Source of the DNA: an uncultured Eubacteriales bacterium
Lineage (GTDB): Bacteria; Bacillota; Clostridia; Christensenellales; CAG-138
Length of the DNA stretch: 7,226 nucleotides
Reading direction: 5' to 3'
Assembly (NCBI GenBank): GCA_900542615.1
Contig: UQOG01000099.1
Span: 1 to 7,226 of the forward strand
Positions 1 to 5,658 of this stretch are shown here, piece by piece (position 1 is the first letter of the stretch; each line of letters begins with the position of its first letter). A model generated the notes under the pieces. That model was not told the DNA's origin. It did no database searches and saw only the letters and a program-made list of their open reading frames with translations. The translations under genes were made by a program, and so were the position numbers.

Positions 1-1
1 C

Positions 2-21
2 GGGGCGGGGGCGGGGAAGGG
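2..21 (+). other. G-quadruplex-type motif (four G runs)
   Basis: Four runs of 4, 5, 4 and 3 guanines are separated by loops of 1, 1 and 2 bases, which fits the usual G3+ short-loop quadruplex pattern on the plus strand. It lies beyond the livF terminators, so livF read-through RNA would carry the C-rich complement. No function can be read from the sequence; it may simply be GC-rich spacer. Confidence 0.45.
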
Positions 22-41
22 TGGAACAGGACGGAGAATGC

Positions 42-68
42 AAAAAAGTGGCTGGGAAGCCACTTTTT
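42..68 (-). terminator. Distal copy of tandem bidirectional intrinsic terminator
   Basis: Perfect inverted repeat: A-tract plus GTGGCT, loop GGGA (54-57), then AGCCAC plus T-tract, giving an 11-bp stem. Flanking A and T tracts put a U-run on the RNA of either strand, so it can stop transcription from both sides. It is the second hairpin met by transcription leaving livF. Its 27 bases are identical to those starting at 79. Confidence 0.8.
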
Positions 69-105
69 CGACAGCCTGAAAAAAGTGGCTGGGAAGCCAC
101 TTTTT
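42..105. repeat. Tandem direct repeat of a hairpin unit (27 bp, period 37)
   Basis: Bases 42-68 and 79-105 are identical over 27 bp, separated by a 10-bp linker that includes CGACAGCC. The right part of copy 1 plus that linker (57-76) recurs in inverse orientation at 7205-7224. The unit is therefore probably a repeated element in this genome, not a one-off duplication. Confidence 0.8.
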
Positions 106-106
106 T
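79..106 (-). terminator. livF-proximal intrinsic terminator of the liv operon
   Basis: Perfect 12-bp stem (six A plus GTGGCT paired with AGCCAC plus six T) around loop GGGA (91-94). It begins 18 nt past the livF stop codon, the expected place for the end of the liv transcript. Because it is symmetric it would also block transcription entering from the left. A second copy follows 37 nt further on, so the operon ends in a double terminator. Confidence 0.88.
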
Positions 107-124
107 CTTGCAGGGGATAGGGGG

Positions 125-835
125 TTACTTGGCTTTGCCCAGGTAGGCTTCCCGGACGCTTTCGTTGCTGAGTAGCTCCGCGCCGGTGCCGGTGAGGGTG
201 ATGCGGCCGGTCTCCATTACGTAGCCCCGGTCCGCGATCTTCAGGGCGGCGTTGGCGTTTTGCTCGATGAGCAGCACCGTGACCCCCTCCTCGTGGATCC
301 GGCGGATGATGGAGAAAATATCCTTTACCACCAGGGGGGCAAGGCCCAGGCTGGGTTCGTCCATCATGATGACCTTGGGCTTGGCCATGAGCGCCCGGCC
401 CACGGCCAGCATCTGCTGCTCGCCGCCGGACAGGGTACCCGCCAGCTGCCAATGCCGCTCCTCCAGCCGGGGGAAAAGGTTGTATACATGGCGCAGGTCC
501 TTGTCGATGCCCGCTTTATCCGTGCGCAGGTAGGCGCCGATCCGCAGGTTTTCCAGCACCGTCAGGTTGGGGAATACCCGCCGGCCCTCCGGCACCAGCA
601 CAATGCCCCGGTCCACGATCTTCTGGGTATCCTTGCCCGTAATATTTTCGCCCTGAAAAGAAATGGCGCCGGAAGCTGGTTTTACCACGTTCATAATGGA
701 GCGCAGGGTGGTGGATTTGCCGGCGCCGTTGGCGCCGATCAGGGTGACGATCTCTCCCTCCTCCACATGGAAGGAAATGCCCTTGAGGGCTTCGATGCCG
801 CCGTAATTTACCTTTAGGTCTTTGATTTCCAGCAT
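125..835 (-). CDS. livF: Branched-chain amino acid ABC transporter, ATP-binding protein LivF
   Basis: Second ATPase of the hydrophobic amino acid importer; it pairs with LivG on the cytoplasmic face of LivH/LivM to power uptake. Numbering from the chosen start (236 aa, near the usual LivF length): Walker A GANGAGKS at 34-41, the LivF-type VPEGRRVF segment where most ABC ATPases have a Q-loop (81-88), signature LSGGEQQ at 135-141, Walker B VIMMDEPS at 155-162. The switch position is Gln (IEQN, Q192) instead of His, which is normal for LivF. Two ATGs are possible. The upstream one (841) overlaps the livG stop as ATGA but has GAGGA touching it. The one at 835 has the same GAGGA 6 nt upstream, a proper distance, and gives the common LivF start MLEIKDL. 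I prefer 835; the product is the same apart from two residues. Last gene of the operon, followed by two terminators. The exact amino acid substrate is inferred from the family. Confidence 0.95.
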   Translation of the reverse strand: MLEIKDLKVNYGGIEALKGISFHVEEGEIVTLIGANGAGKSTTLRSIMNVVKPASGAISFQGENITGKDTQKIVDRGIVLVPEGRRVFPNLTVLENLRIGAYLRTDKAGIDKDLRHVYNLFPRLEERHWQLAGTLSGGEQQMLAVGRALMAKPKVIMMDEPSLGLAPLVVKDIFSIIRRIHEEGVTVLLIEQNANAALKIADRGYVMETGRITLTGTGAELLSNESVREAYLGKAK

Positions 836-837
836 AC

Positions 838-1680
<843 letters not shown>

Positions 1681-1683
1681 GGT

Positions 1684-2760
1684 TTAGCCCTCCTTTCCGC
1701 CGGTGCGGGCGGCTTTGGTTCGCCGCTGCACCAGCCGTGCCATTCGCTGTACCGATAGCTCCCGGTCGCCCATGATCCCCTGGCGATAGAAGAGCACCAC
1801 CGCCATGATGATCACCGAGAACACCACCTTGCGGAAGCCGGTGCGCAGCAGGGGCACCTGCCAGGTACCGATGTACATTTCGTTATCCAGGAACCGGAGC
1901 CACCACTCGTTGCAGGCGATAAACAGGAAGGAGGCGATGCAGCTGCCGCTGATGGAGCCGATGCCGCCGATTACCACGATCAAGAGAATCTCATAGGTCA
2001 TGGCGCTCTTGAAGGCGCTGGCCTGGACGGTGGTCTGGTACATGGCCAGCAGGGCGCCGGACACCCCGGCGAAGAAGCTGCTGATCACGAAGGACATCTG
2101 CTTATGCTTGAACAGGTCGATGCCCATGGCCTCGGCGGCGATCTCGTCGTCCCGTATGGCCTTGAAGGCCCGGCCGTAGGAGGAATTCACCAGCATCACG
2201 ATGATGGCGATGCACAAGCCGGATACCGCAAAGGGGAAGAGCACGCTGGAGAAGGTGGGGAAGCGGCGCAGCAGGTTGGAGCCGTTGGTGATGGGCCCCA
2301 GGGCGTCCCACTGGAAGAAGGCCCGGATGATCTCCGCAAAGCCCAGCGTGGCGATGGCCAGGTAATCGCTCTTGAGCCGCAGCACCGGCAGGCCGATCAG
2401 GAAGGCGAAGAAGGCGGCCGCCAGGCCCGCCAGGATCAAGGCCACAGGCACGGGCAGGGCAAACTGGATCAGGCCCCCGTCAAAGTATTGGTATACCGCG
2501 TCCCGGGCCTCGGGGGGGATGGTGAAGATGCCGTAGGCATAGGCGCCGATCAGCATAAAGCCCGCCTGGCCCAGGGAAAACAGACCGGTAAAGCCGTTGA
2601 GCAGGTTCATGGATACCGCCACCAGGGCGTAGATGGCGCCCTTTTTGAGCACCACGAACAGCATGGAGGAGGGGTCCATCACCCGCTCCAGCACATACAG
2701 CGCCACAAACAGGGCCACGATCAGGCCGGCGGTGATGAGATTTGCCGTTTTTTTCTTCAT
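1684..2760 (-). CDS. livM: Branched-chain amino acid ABC transporter, permease LivM
   Basis: Membrane permease that forms the channel together with LivH. Numbering from the chosen start gives 358 aa. About nine hydrophobic segments are visible, including 6-25, 34-54, 100-127, 171-191, 224-241, 257-283 and 311-325. Family hallmarks: NLLNGFTGLFSLGQAGF (52-68), the ATPase-contacting EAA-type loop AFKAIRDDEIAAEAMGID (198-215), and GGIGSISGS (265-273). The C-terminus is basic (RRTKAART), likely cytoplasmic. The frame stays open upstream to a TTG at 2802, but that would put a hydrophilic, basic tail inside livH. The ATG at 2760 has GGGAGGTG 5 nt upstream and gives the typical MKKKTANLITAG start, so I use it. 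It starts 13 nt after the livH stop and ends 3 nt before livG. Confidence 0.95.
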   Translation of the reverse strand: MKKKTANLITAGLIVALFVALYVLERVMDPSSMLFVVLKKGAIYALVAVSMNLLNGFTGLFSLGQAGFMLIGAYAYGIFTIPPEARDAVYQYFDGGLIQFALPVPVALILAGLAAAFFAFLIGLPVLRLKSDYLAIATLGFAEIIRAFFQWDALGPITNGSNLLRRFPTFSSVLFPFAVSGLCIAIIVMLVNSSYGRAFKAIRDDEIAAEAMGIDLFKHKQMSFVISSFFAGVSGALLAMYQTTVQASAFKSAMTYEILLIVVIGGIGSISGSCIASFLFIACNEWWLRFLDNEMYIGTWQVPLLRTGFRKVVFSVIIMAVVLFYRQGIMGDRELSVQRMARLVQRRTKAARTGGKEG

Positions 2761-2765
2761 GATGG

Positions 2766-2773
2766 CACCTCCC
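2766..2773 (-). promoter_or_regulatory. Ribosome binding site of livM (decides the start)
   Basis: GGGAGGTG on the minus strand, 5 nt before the ATG at 2760 and touching the livH stop codon (2774-2776). It favours this ATG over the in-frame TTG at 2802 and suggests that ribosomes finishing livH help initiate livM. Confidence 0.85.
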
Positions 2774-3658
2774 TTAGACCTTATCCGTGGACTTTTCGCC
2801 AAATAGGCCGGTGGGCTTGGCGATGAGGATGATGATCAATAGGGCGAAGGTAAAGGCGTCCGAGAAGGTGGTCCAGCCCAGGCCCTTGATGATGTTTTCG
2901 CAGATGCCGATCAAAAACGCGCCGATCACCGCACCGGGTATGGAGCCGATGCCCCCGAACACCGCGGCCACAAAGGCCTTCAGGCCAGGCATGGCGCCGG
3001 AGGTGGGGATGACGCCTGCATAGTTGGTGAAATACAGCAGGGAGCCCACCGCCGCCAGGAAGGAGCCGATGATGAAGGTGGCGCTGATGACGGAATTGAT
3101 CTTGATGCCCATAAGCTGGCTGGTTTCAAAATCCTTGGAAACCGCCCGCATGGCCATGCCGATCTTGGTTTTTTGGATGAACAGCACCAGCACCACCACC
3201 AGCACCAGGGTAAGCACCGGGGTAATGAGGGTAACCATTTTGGTGGTGGCGGTGCCGATGGTGACGGATTCGCTGATGAAGGGGATGGTGGGGTACATTT
3301 TCGAAAGGCCGCCGGTGATATACAGGGCCAGATTTTGCAGCAGGTAGGAGACGCCGATGGCGCTGATCATGACGGACATGCGGGGGGCGCTGCGCAGGGG
3401 CTTGTAAGCCACCCGCTCGATGAGGAAGCCGATGACCACCGTGGCCACCAGCACCAGGGGAATGGCGATATACAGGGGCATGGAGGCCGCCGCATACACC
3501 ATGATGAGCCCGGCGATCATAAACACGTCGCCATGGGCAAAGTTGATTAGCCGCAGGATGCCGTATACCATGGTATAGCCGATGGCGATCAGGGCATACT
3601 GGCCGCCCACGGATATGCCTGCCAGCAGGTAGGGCAGGTTGGTTTGCATGAAATCCAT
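2774..3658 (-). CDS. livH: Branched-chain amino acid ABC transporter, permease LivH
   Basis: Membrane permease, partner of LivM. The 294 residues match the usual LivH length. The N-terminal half carries the family pattern GGQYALIAIGYTMVYGILRL (18-37) followed by INFAHGDVFMIAG (38-50). The ATPase-contacting EAA-type loop is AMRAVSKDFETSQLMGI (169-185), and a second conserved block lies at FGGIGSIPGAVIGA (234-247). About eight hydrophobic segments can be seen. The start ATG at 3658 is preceded by GGAAGGAA (3667-3674) at 8 nt. It sits 142 nt downstream of livJ, the only large gap in the operon, and that gap contains a hairpin likely to reduce read-through; its expression is therefore probably below that of livJ. 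From livH to livF all gaps are 13 nt or less. Family assignment is certain; substrate is inferred from family and neighbours. Confidence 0.96.
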   Translation of the reverse strand: MDFMQTNLPYLLAGISVGGQYALIAIGYTMVYGILRLINFAHGDVFMIAGLIMVYAAASMPLYIAIPLVLVATVVIGFLIERVAYKPLRSAPRMSVMISAIGVSYLLQNLALYITGGLSKMYPTIPFISESVTIGTATTKMVTLITPVLTLVLVVVLVLFIQKTKIGMAMRAVSKDFETSQLMGIKINSVISATFIIGSFLAAVGSLLYFTNYAGVIPTSGAMPGLKAFVAAVFGGIGSIPGAVIGAFLIGICENIIKGLGWTTFSDAFTFALLIIILIAKPTGLFGEKSTDKV

Positions 3659-3710
3659 AGCAATAATTCCTTCCGAAGATGAAAGATGCGGGTTGGGACG
3701 AAAGAAGGGA

Positions 3711-3765
3711 TGATAGAAAACGAAGAAACGGCGGCGGAGGCAAGGCTGCTTCCGCCGCCGCCGTT
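3711..3765 (-). terminator. Intra-operon hairpin/attenuator between livJ and livH
   Basis: On the livJ mRNA, AACGGCGGCGG (3755-3765) can pair with CCGCCGCCGTT (3727-3737), an 11-bp GC-rich stem; the triplet periodicity also allows a shifted register using 3751-3760 with 3729-3738. It is followed by TTTCTTCGTTTTCT, an imperfect U-rich tail. This resembles an intrinsic terminator with a weak U-run, consistent with partial termination or a 3' stabiliser. Binding protein genes are often made in excess over their permeases in this way. Partial activity is an inference. Confidence 0.6.
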
Positions 3766-3785
3766 ATGGTCCGTTGGCGCGGGAC

Positions 3786-3800
3786 CGGGCCCTAGGCCCG
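3786..3800 (-). other. Small hairpin immediately after the livJ stop
   Basis: CGGGCC (3786-3791) and GGCCCG (3795-3800) form a 6-bp inverted repeat with a 3-base loop directly after the livJ TAA. There is no U-tract, so it is not a terminator by itself. It may protect the 3' end of livJ RNA or be incidental in GC-rich DNA. Confidence 0.35.
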
Positions 3801-5036
3801 TTAGTTGATGCCCTGGATGGCGATGAAGTCCCAGTCGCCGGTTTCGTTGTTCACCTGCTTGACGAAGGCCACATCCCGGATGGCGTCGCCGTTCACGTCG
3901 TCGAAGACGATGTTGCCGCAAACGCCCTCATAGGTGGTGTCCCACAGGGCGGCCATCACGTCCGCGGGGGCGGTGCTGCCGGCGTTCTTAATGGCCTCCA
4001 GGGCGGTGAAGTAGGCGTCATAGCCCATGGCGGATACCGCGGCCACCATGTCGTTGCCGCCGTTGTTGGTGAGCATGGTGGGGTTGGCGTTGAGCCACTC
4101 CTTGAAGCCGGTTACGAAGGCGGAGCCCTTCTCGGAGGTGTCGCCCTCATGGAAGAAGGTGGTCACATAGACCTGCACGTCCGTGCCGGTGGCGGCGGCG
4201 GTGATCACGTTGCTGTCCCAGGTATCGCCAGCCAGGATGGGCTTGTTCCAGCCCTGGCCGGAAGCCTGGTTGATGATCAGGGCGGCGGCCTCGGTGGACA
4301 CCGGCGCGAAGAACACGTCTGCGCCCTTGTTGGCGGCGGTGGTCAGGTAGCTGGTGAAGTCGCTGTTGCCCTCGGGGAAGGTCTCGTAGATGACCGTGCC
4401 GCCCAGGGCCTCAAAGGCCTCGTTGAAGTAGTTGCAAAGGCCCACGGAATAGTCGTCGCCCAGCTTGGCCAGGGAGTAGGCGGTCTTTGCCTGGAAGTTT
4501 TCAGCGGCAAAGTTGGCCAAAACGGTGCCCTGGAAGGGATCCAGGAAGCAGATGCGGAAATAGTGCTCGTTGCCCTCGGTAACCTGGGGGTTGGTGCAGG
4601 TAACGCCGATGATGGGGATGCCCGCATTGCCGAACACGTCGCTGGCCGCAATGGATACGCCGCTGCCGTAGGAGCCCAGGGCGATGGTGACGCCGGAGCT
4701 CACCAGGGAAGCCGCGGCGGTGGGGCCCTTATCGTTGGAGGATTCGTTGTCCACGATCACCAACTCCACGTCATAGGTGGTGCCGCCCACTTCCACGGTG
4801 GGGCATACGCTGTTGGCATACTGGATGCCCAGGGTCTCCTGCTTGCCGCCGGCGCCGTTATCGCCGGAAGCGGGCTCGTAGACGCCGATCTTGATCACGT
4901 TGCCGCTGGAAGCAGCCGCTTCCTCGGCCGGAGCCGCAGGATCGGCGGATTCAGACGCGGGCGCGCTGGGGGTGGAGCAAGCCGCAAGGCTTAGCACCAT
5001 GACCGCTACGAGAAGGAATGCGAGCAATTTCTTCAT
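3801..5036 (-). CDS. livJ: Branched-chain amino acid-binding lipoprotein LivJ/LivK type
   Basis: Extracytoplasmic substrate-binding protein that delivers hydrophobic amino acids to LivHM. Numbering from the chosen start (411 aa): basic n-region MKK, hydrophobic core, lipobox LAAC with Cys20 as lipid anchor, then a Ser/Ala/Pro/Glu linker to about residue 44 that tethers the domain to the membrane outer face. The remainder is a type I periplasmic-binding fold of the Peripla_BP_6 kind: IKIGVYEPASGDNGAGG (48-64), IALGSYGSGVSIAASDV (118-134), YFRICFLDPFQG (159-170), and VCGNIVFDDVNGD (372-384). The frame opens at a TTG at 5051, but that codon lies inside the ribosome binding site; the ATG at 5036 has TGGAGGG 7 nt upstream and starts the signal peptide directly. 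Five further cysteines (78, 147, 163, 201, 373) occur. First gene of the operon, with its own promoter. Substrate could be leucine/isoleucine/valine or another hydrophobic or amide compound. Confidence 0.94.
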   Translation of the reverse strand: MKKLLAFLLVAVMVLSLAACSTPSAPASESADPAAPAEEAAASSGNVIKIGVYEPASGDNGAGGKQETLGIQYANSVCPTVEVGGTTYDVELVIVDNESSNDKGPTAAASLVSSGVTIALGSYGSGVSIAASDVFGNAGIPIIGVTCTNPQVTEGNEHYFRICFLDPFQGTVLANFAAENFQAKTAYSLAKLGDDYSVGLCNYFNEAFEALGGTVIYETFPEGNSDFTSYLTTAANKGADVFFAPVSTEAAALIINQASGQGWNKPILAGDTWDSNVITAAATGTDVQVYVTTFFHEGDTSEKGSAFVTGFKEWLNANPTMLTNNGGNDMVAAVSAMGYDAYFTALEAIKNAGSTAPADVMAALWDTTYEGVCGNIVFDDVNGDAIRDVAFVKQVNNETGDWDFIAIQGIN

Positions 5037-5043
5037 GATGTTT

Positions 5044-5050
5044 CCCTCCA
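5044..5050 (-). promoter_or_regulatory. Ribosome binding site of livJ (decides the start)
   Basis: TGGAGGG on the minus strand, 7 nt upstream of the ATG at 5036. The longer frame beginning at TTG 5051 would use these same bases as codons, so that start is unlikely. Confidence 0.88.
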
Positions 5051-5075
5051 ATTTGTTTAAGATGAAATCGCATGA

Positions 5076-5114
5076 GCATAGGCCCTACGCAAGGGGCTAC
5101 AGGCAAGGCTATGC
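5076..5114 (-). promoter_or_regulatory. Foldable livJ 5' leader
   Basis: Within the predicted livJ leader, GCATAG (5076-5081) pairs with CTATGC (5109-5114), enclosing a second pairing GCCC (5082-5085) with GGGC (5094-5097). A short near-repeat is also present, GCAAGGGGCTAC (5089-5100) and GCAAGGCTATG (5103-5113), so alternative pairings are possible. The structure ends 26 nt before the ribosome binding site. No known riboswitch pattern was recognised and there is no U-tract; a role in control is unproven. Confidence 0.35.
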
Positions 5115-5131
5115 CCATTCGTTAGATAATA

Positions 5132-5160
5132 ATCATACACTATTTTTTCAATAAATGCAA
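5132..5160 (-). promoter_or_regulatory. Predicted sigma-A promoter of livJHMGF
   Basis: On the minus strand, -35 TTGCAT (5155-5160) and -10 TATGAT (5132-5137) are 17 bp apart. The -10 matches the consensus at 5 of 6 positions, the -35 only at 3 of 6. The start of transcription would fall near 5125, leaving a leader of about 90 nt. An alternative -35, TTGAAA (5145-5150), lies 17 bp before the poor -10 TATCTA. A weak -35 suggests help from an activator. Confidence 0.6.
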
Positions 5161-5323
5161 TCATTGAGAACGCATCCTTCAATAATACCCGCCCGCCCGC
5201 CTTGGGGCCCCGGAAAAACAGGACGGATTTCCTGGGAAAACGAACATCCCGCCAGGGTGAATTTACAGGAACCGGACACGCTTTTGTGCATCGGAAAGGG
5301 ATTCCATGGGAAAAAATATTACA

Positions 5324-5341
5324 GCTAAAATATATTTTAGC
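5324..5341. promoter_or_regulatory. Perfect 18-bp palindrome, candidate operator
   Basis: GCTAAAATATATTTTAGC is its own reverse complement over 18 bp and stops exactly there (flanking bases do not match). It is AT-rich with GC caps, in a GC-rich genome, roughly 165 bp upstream of the livJ -35 and 89 bp upstream of the symporter -35. This is the form expected of a binding site for a dimeric regulator. The regulator cannot be named from the sequence: it is not the CodY AATTTTCWGAAAATT box. It could also act as a hairpin in RNA. Confidence 0.5.
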
Positions 5342-5388
5342 ACAGCAACAATCTTCCGGAAGAACACACAAAAAACGGCAGCATTGTT

Positions 5389-5419
5389 AAAATATGGGCG
5401 AAAATATGGAGGAAATATG
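5389..5419 (+). repeat. Three phased AAATATG repeats upstream of the symporter promoter
   Basis: AAATATG occurs at 5390-5396, 5402-5408 and 5413-5419, with starts 12 and 11 bp apart, about one DNA turn each. The first two units are longer near-copies (AAAATATGGGCG and AAAATATGGAGG). The array ends 10 bp before the -35 element at 5430, where an activator or the RNA polymerase alpha subunit would bind. It could be an activator array, an UP-like element or phased curvature; which one is unknown. Confidence 0.45.
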
Positions 5420-5429
5420 AAACCCGACA

Positions 5430-5458
5430 TTGACGCCGGGAAAGCCGCATGATACAAT
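5430..5458 (+). promoter_or_regulatory. Predicted sigma-A promoter of the AGCS symporter gene
   Basis: -35 TTGACG (5430-5435) and -10 TACAAT (5453-5458) are 17 bp apart, each matching the consensus at 5 of 6 positions, and TGA directly before the -10 supplies an extended -10 element. The transcript would start near 5465. The symporter ATG is at 5659, so the leader would be about 195 nt. Confidence 0.72.
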
Positions 5459-5469
5459 GAGGCCCATTA

Positions 5470-5574
5470 GGGCTGTGATAAATTTACCGCGCCGCAGAAA
5501 AGGCAGCGCCTGATTATCGCTACGGCCCAACATAATCCACGCCTGCGCCTCATAAAACCATAATGCGGCGCCGG
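5470..5574 (+). promoter_or_regulatory. Structured 5' leader of the symporter mRNA
   Basis: Two hairpins can be drawn in the predicted leader. The first is multi-tiered: GGGCTGT (5470-5476) pairs with ACGGCCC (5522-5528), then after a 3-base bulge GATAA (5477-5481) pairs with TTATC (5514-5518), and inside that GCGC-C-GC (5489-5495) pairs with GC-A-GCGC (5503-5509 region) around an A-rich loop. The second pairs GCGCC (5545-5549) with GGCGC (5567-5571), extended by CAT/ATG. Neither is followed by a U-tract, so they are not terminators. AGCS genes are sometimes under glycine riboswitches, but I do not see that consensus. It may be an unassigned regulatory RNA or only incidental folding. Confidence 0.35.
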
Positions 5575-5658
5575 GAAAGGGGGAATGCCGACCATCTCGA
5601 CCGCCAGCATCGATAGGATTCATGCGCAAACAAAACGAGAAAGGCAGGTATCATTTCT

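Larger units (their letters stand above)
5037..5658. promoter_or_regulatory. Divergent control region, no convincing gene
   Basis: About 620 bp between the oppositely oriented livJ and symporter starts. It is clearly more AT-rich than the flanking genes, especially 5110-5160 and 5310-5420. I place a livJ promoter near 5132-5160, an 18-bp palindrome at 5324-5341, phased repeats at 5390-5419 and the symporter promoter at 5430-5458. The stretch 5188-5300 shows only a short CCCG tetranucleotide run (5188-5200) and a weak CAGGA/TCCTG inverted repeat near 5219-5234. Frames of up to about 100 codons that cross this region have no domain pattern and mostly run antisense into real features, so I call none. 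Confidence 0.75.

Noticed and set aside
2761..2802. Upstream TTG start for LivM, giving 14 extra residues
   Set aside because: It would lie within the end of livH, adds a basic hydrophilic tail, and has no better ribosome binding site than the ATG at 2760.
3181..3209. CAC/CAG-rich trinucleotide-like tract
   Set aside because: It encodes the hydrophobic LVLVVVLVLF membrane helix of LivH. Codon choice explains it.
3774..4994. Open frame of 406 codons on the plus strand, antisense to livJ
   Set aside because: It is a shadow of a GC-rich gene: the translation is dominated by Gly, Val, Ala and His, with no domain pattern. livJ on the other strand is unmistakable.
5417..5452. An 11-codon frame (MKPDIDAGKAA) behind a GGAGG, a possible leader peptide
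   Set aside because: It lies upstream of and across the -35/-10 of the predicted symporter promoter, so it would not be on that transcript. The GGAGG-ATG gap is only 4 nt, and its bases are explained by the AAATATG repeat.
5461..5474. GGCCC/GGGCT mini-hairpin as a switch alternative to the main leader helix
   Set aside because: Its left arm lies at or before the predicted transcription start (about 5465), so it is probably not in the RNA.
5482..5494. ACCGCG in the symporter leader as a hint of a T-box
   Set aside because: The full T-box sequence (GGGTGGNACCGCG) is absent, and no antiterminator/terminator pair with a U-run follows.
5057..5629. Several minus-strand frames of 64-104 codons in the intergenic region
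   Set aside because: They cross predicted promoters and the palindrome, overlap each other in different frames, and show no recognisable domain. None has convincing start context.
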